Shown here piece by piece: positions 6,235 through 6,696 of a stretch of DNA of 6,696 nt. Position 1 is the stretch's first letter. Each line of letters opens with the position of its first letter. The position numbers were made by a program, and so were the translations under genes. The notes under the pieces are model-generated. The model did no database searches. It was given only the letters and a program-made list of their open reading frames with translations, and was not told the DNA's origin. Source of the DNA: Rhodoferax sp. (lineage in GTDB: Bacteria; Pseudomonadota; Gammaproteobacteria; Burkholderiales; Burkholderiaceae_C); NCBI GenBank assembly GCA_029946045.1, contig JAQSDS010000076.1:1-6696 (forward strand). The letters are read 5' to 3'.

Positions 6235-6696
6235 ATGAAGCCAAAATTCTCGGCATGGAGCTCCCTTAAAACTCGTGCGACCGTCTTTACGCTCGCCGTT
6301 TTTGTCATCAGCATCAGTTCGCTGTCGCTCTACATCAGCCGGACCCTGCAAACCGATATGACGCGGTTGCTGGGTGAACAGCAGTTCTCGGTGGCATCTG
6401 CCGTCGCCCAAGAGATCAACAACAACGTGACCGATCGCATGCATGCGCTGGAAACCGTTGCCAAGGAGATACATGAGGGCCTGATCGACGACCCTGTCGC
6501 CCTGCAAACCCGCATCGAGGAGCGCCCACTGCTCCAGTTGTTGTTCAACTACGGGGTATTTGTGACCGATCTGAACGGGACGGTCATCGCAGACGTGCCG
6601 CGCGCGGCGCAGCGCCTGGGCATCAATTACATGGACCGGGATTTCCTTGCCGCAAGCCTGAAACTGGCCAAATCCAGCATTGGCCAGCCGGTCATG
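6235..6696 (+). CDS. Membrane-anchored dCACHE sensor protein, N-terminal part (3' end outside window)
   Basis: The 154 visible residues run off the right edge without a stop. A basic start is followed by a membrane segment at about 15-34 (ATVFTLAVFVISISSLSLYI). A helical stretch (40-80; LLGEQQFSVASAVAQEINN) then leads into a periplasmic sensor domain of dCACHE type: FVTDLNGTVIADVP at 109-122, YMDRDFLAAS at 132-141 and IGQPV at 149-153. This N-terminal pattern is common in betaproteobacterial diguanylate cyclases/phosphodiesterases, histidine kinases and chemoreceptors; which output domain follows cannot be seen. ATG 6235 has no clear SD. An in-frame TTG at 6217 is possible, and a TAA at 6208 limits any further extension. 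The gene is divergent from the phosphatase. The ligand is unknown; dCACHE domains often bind amino acids, organic acids or other small metabolites. Confidence 0.85.
   Translation, partial: MKPKFSAWSSLKTRATVFTLAVFVISISSLSLYISRTLQTDMTRLLGEQQFSVASAVAQEINNNVTDRMHALETVAKEIHEGLIDDPVALQTRIEERPLLQLLFNYGVFVTDLNGTVIADVPRAAQRLGINYMDRDFLAASLKLAKSSIGQPVM

Overview
The window reads as an ordinary, well-preserved chromosomal segment of a betaproteobacterium, most likely of the Comamonadaceae (Rhodoferax/Polaromonas-like). This is judged from GC-rich coding style and the look of the Urt proteins and of the partial sensor; no search was run. I see no rRNA, tRNA, CRISPR array or intact insertion sequence.

Layout. 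Most of the window (1-4857) is a minus-strand operon for an ATP-driven urea importer, transcribed right to left in the order urtA (periplasmic urea-binding protein), urtB and urtC (two membrane permeases), urtD (first ATPase, cut by the left edge). The last ATPase, urtE, and possibly urease genes would be expected beyond position 1 but are not visible. urtB, urtC and urtD are tightly coupled: 4 nt separate urtB from the preferred urtC start, and urtC and urtD share an ATGA overlap. urtA stands apart from urtB by a 223-nt gap. That gap holds a clear inverted pair of 27-nt REP-type palindromes (a REPIN-like element), the most notable feature here.

Upstream of urtA, on the same strand, is a complete gene for a secreted HAD-superfamily acid phosphatase/5'-nucleotidase of the e(P4) family. 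It has all its catalytic motifs but lacks the lipobox cysteine that names the family. A 149-nt gap between it and urtA holds a small hairpin and a candidate sigma-70 promoter for the urt operon.

A 358-nt divergent intergenic region (5877-6234) separates the phosphatase from a plus-strand gene that runs off the right edge. Only its N-terminus is visible: one membrane anchor followed by a dCACHE-type periplasmic sensor domain. Its output domain lies outside the window.

How the genes work together: UrtA would capture urea in the periplasm, UrtB/UrtC form the channel, and UrtD (with an unseen UrtE) power import, supplying nitrogen through urease. The phosphatase would release phosphate and nucleosides from periplasmic nucleotides; a link to urea uptake is not evident beyond shared orientation. 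No wholly new system is apparent. The points most worth checking are the REPIN inside the operon, the long N-terminal periplasmic domain of UrtB, and start-site corrections for urtC and the phosphatase.
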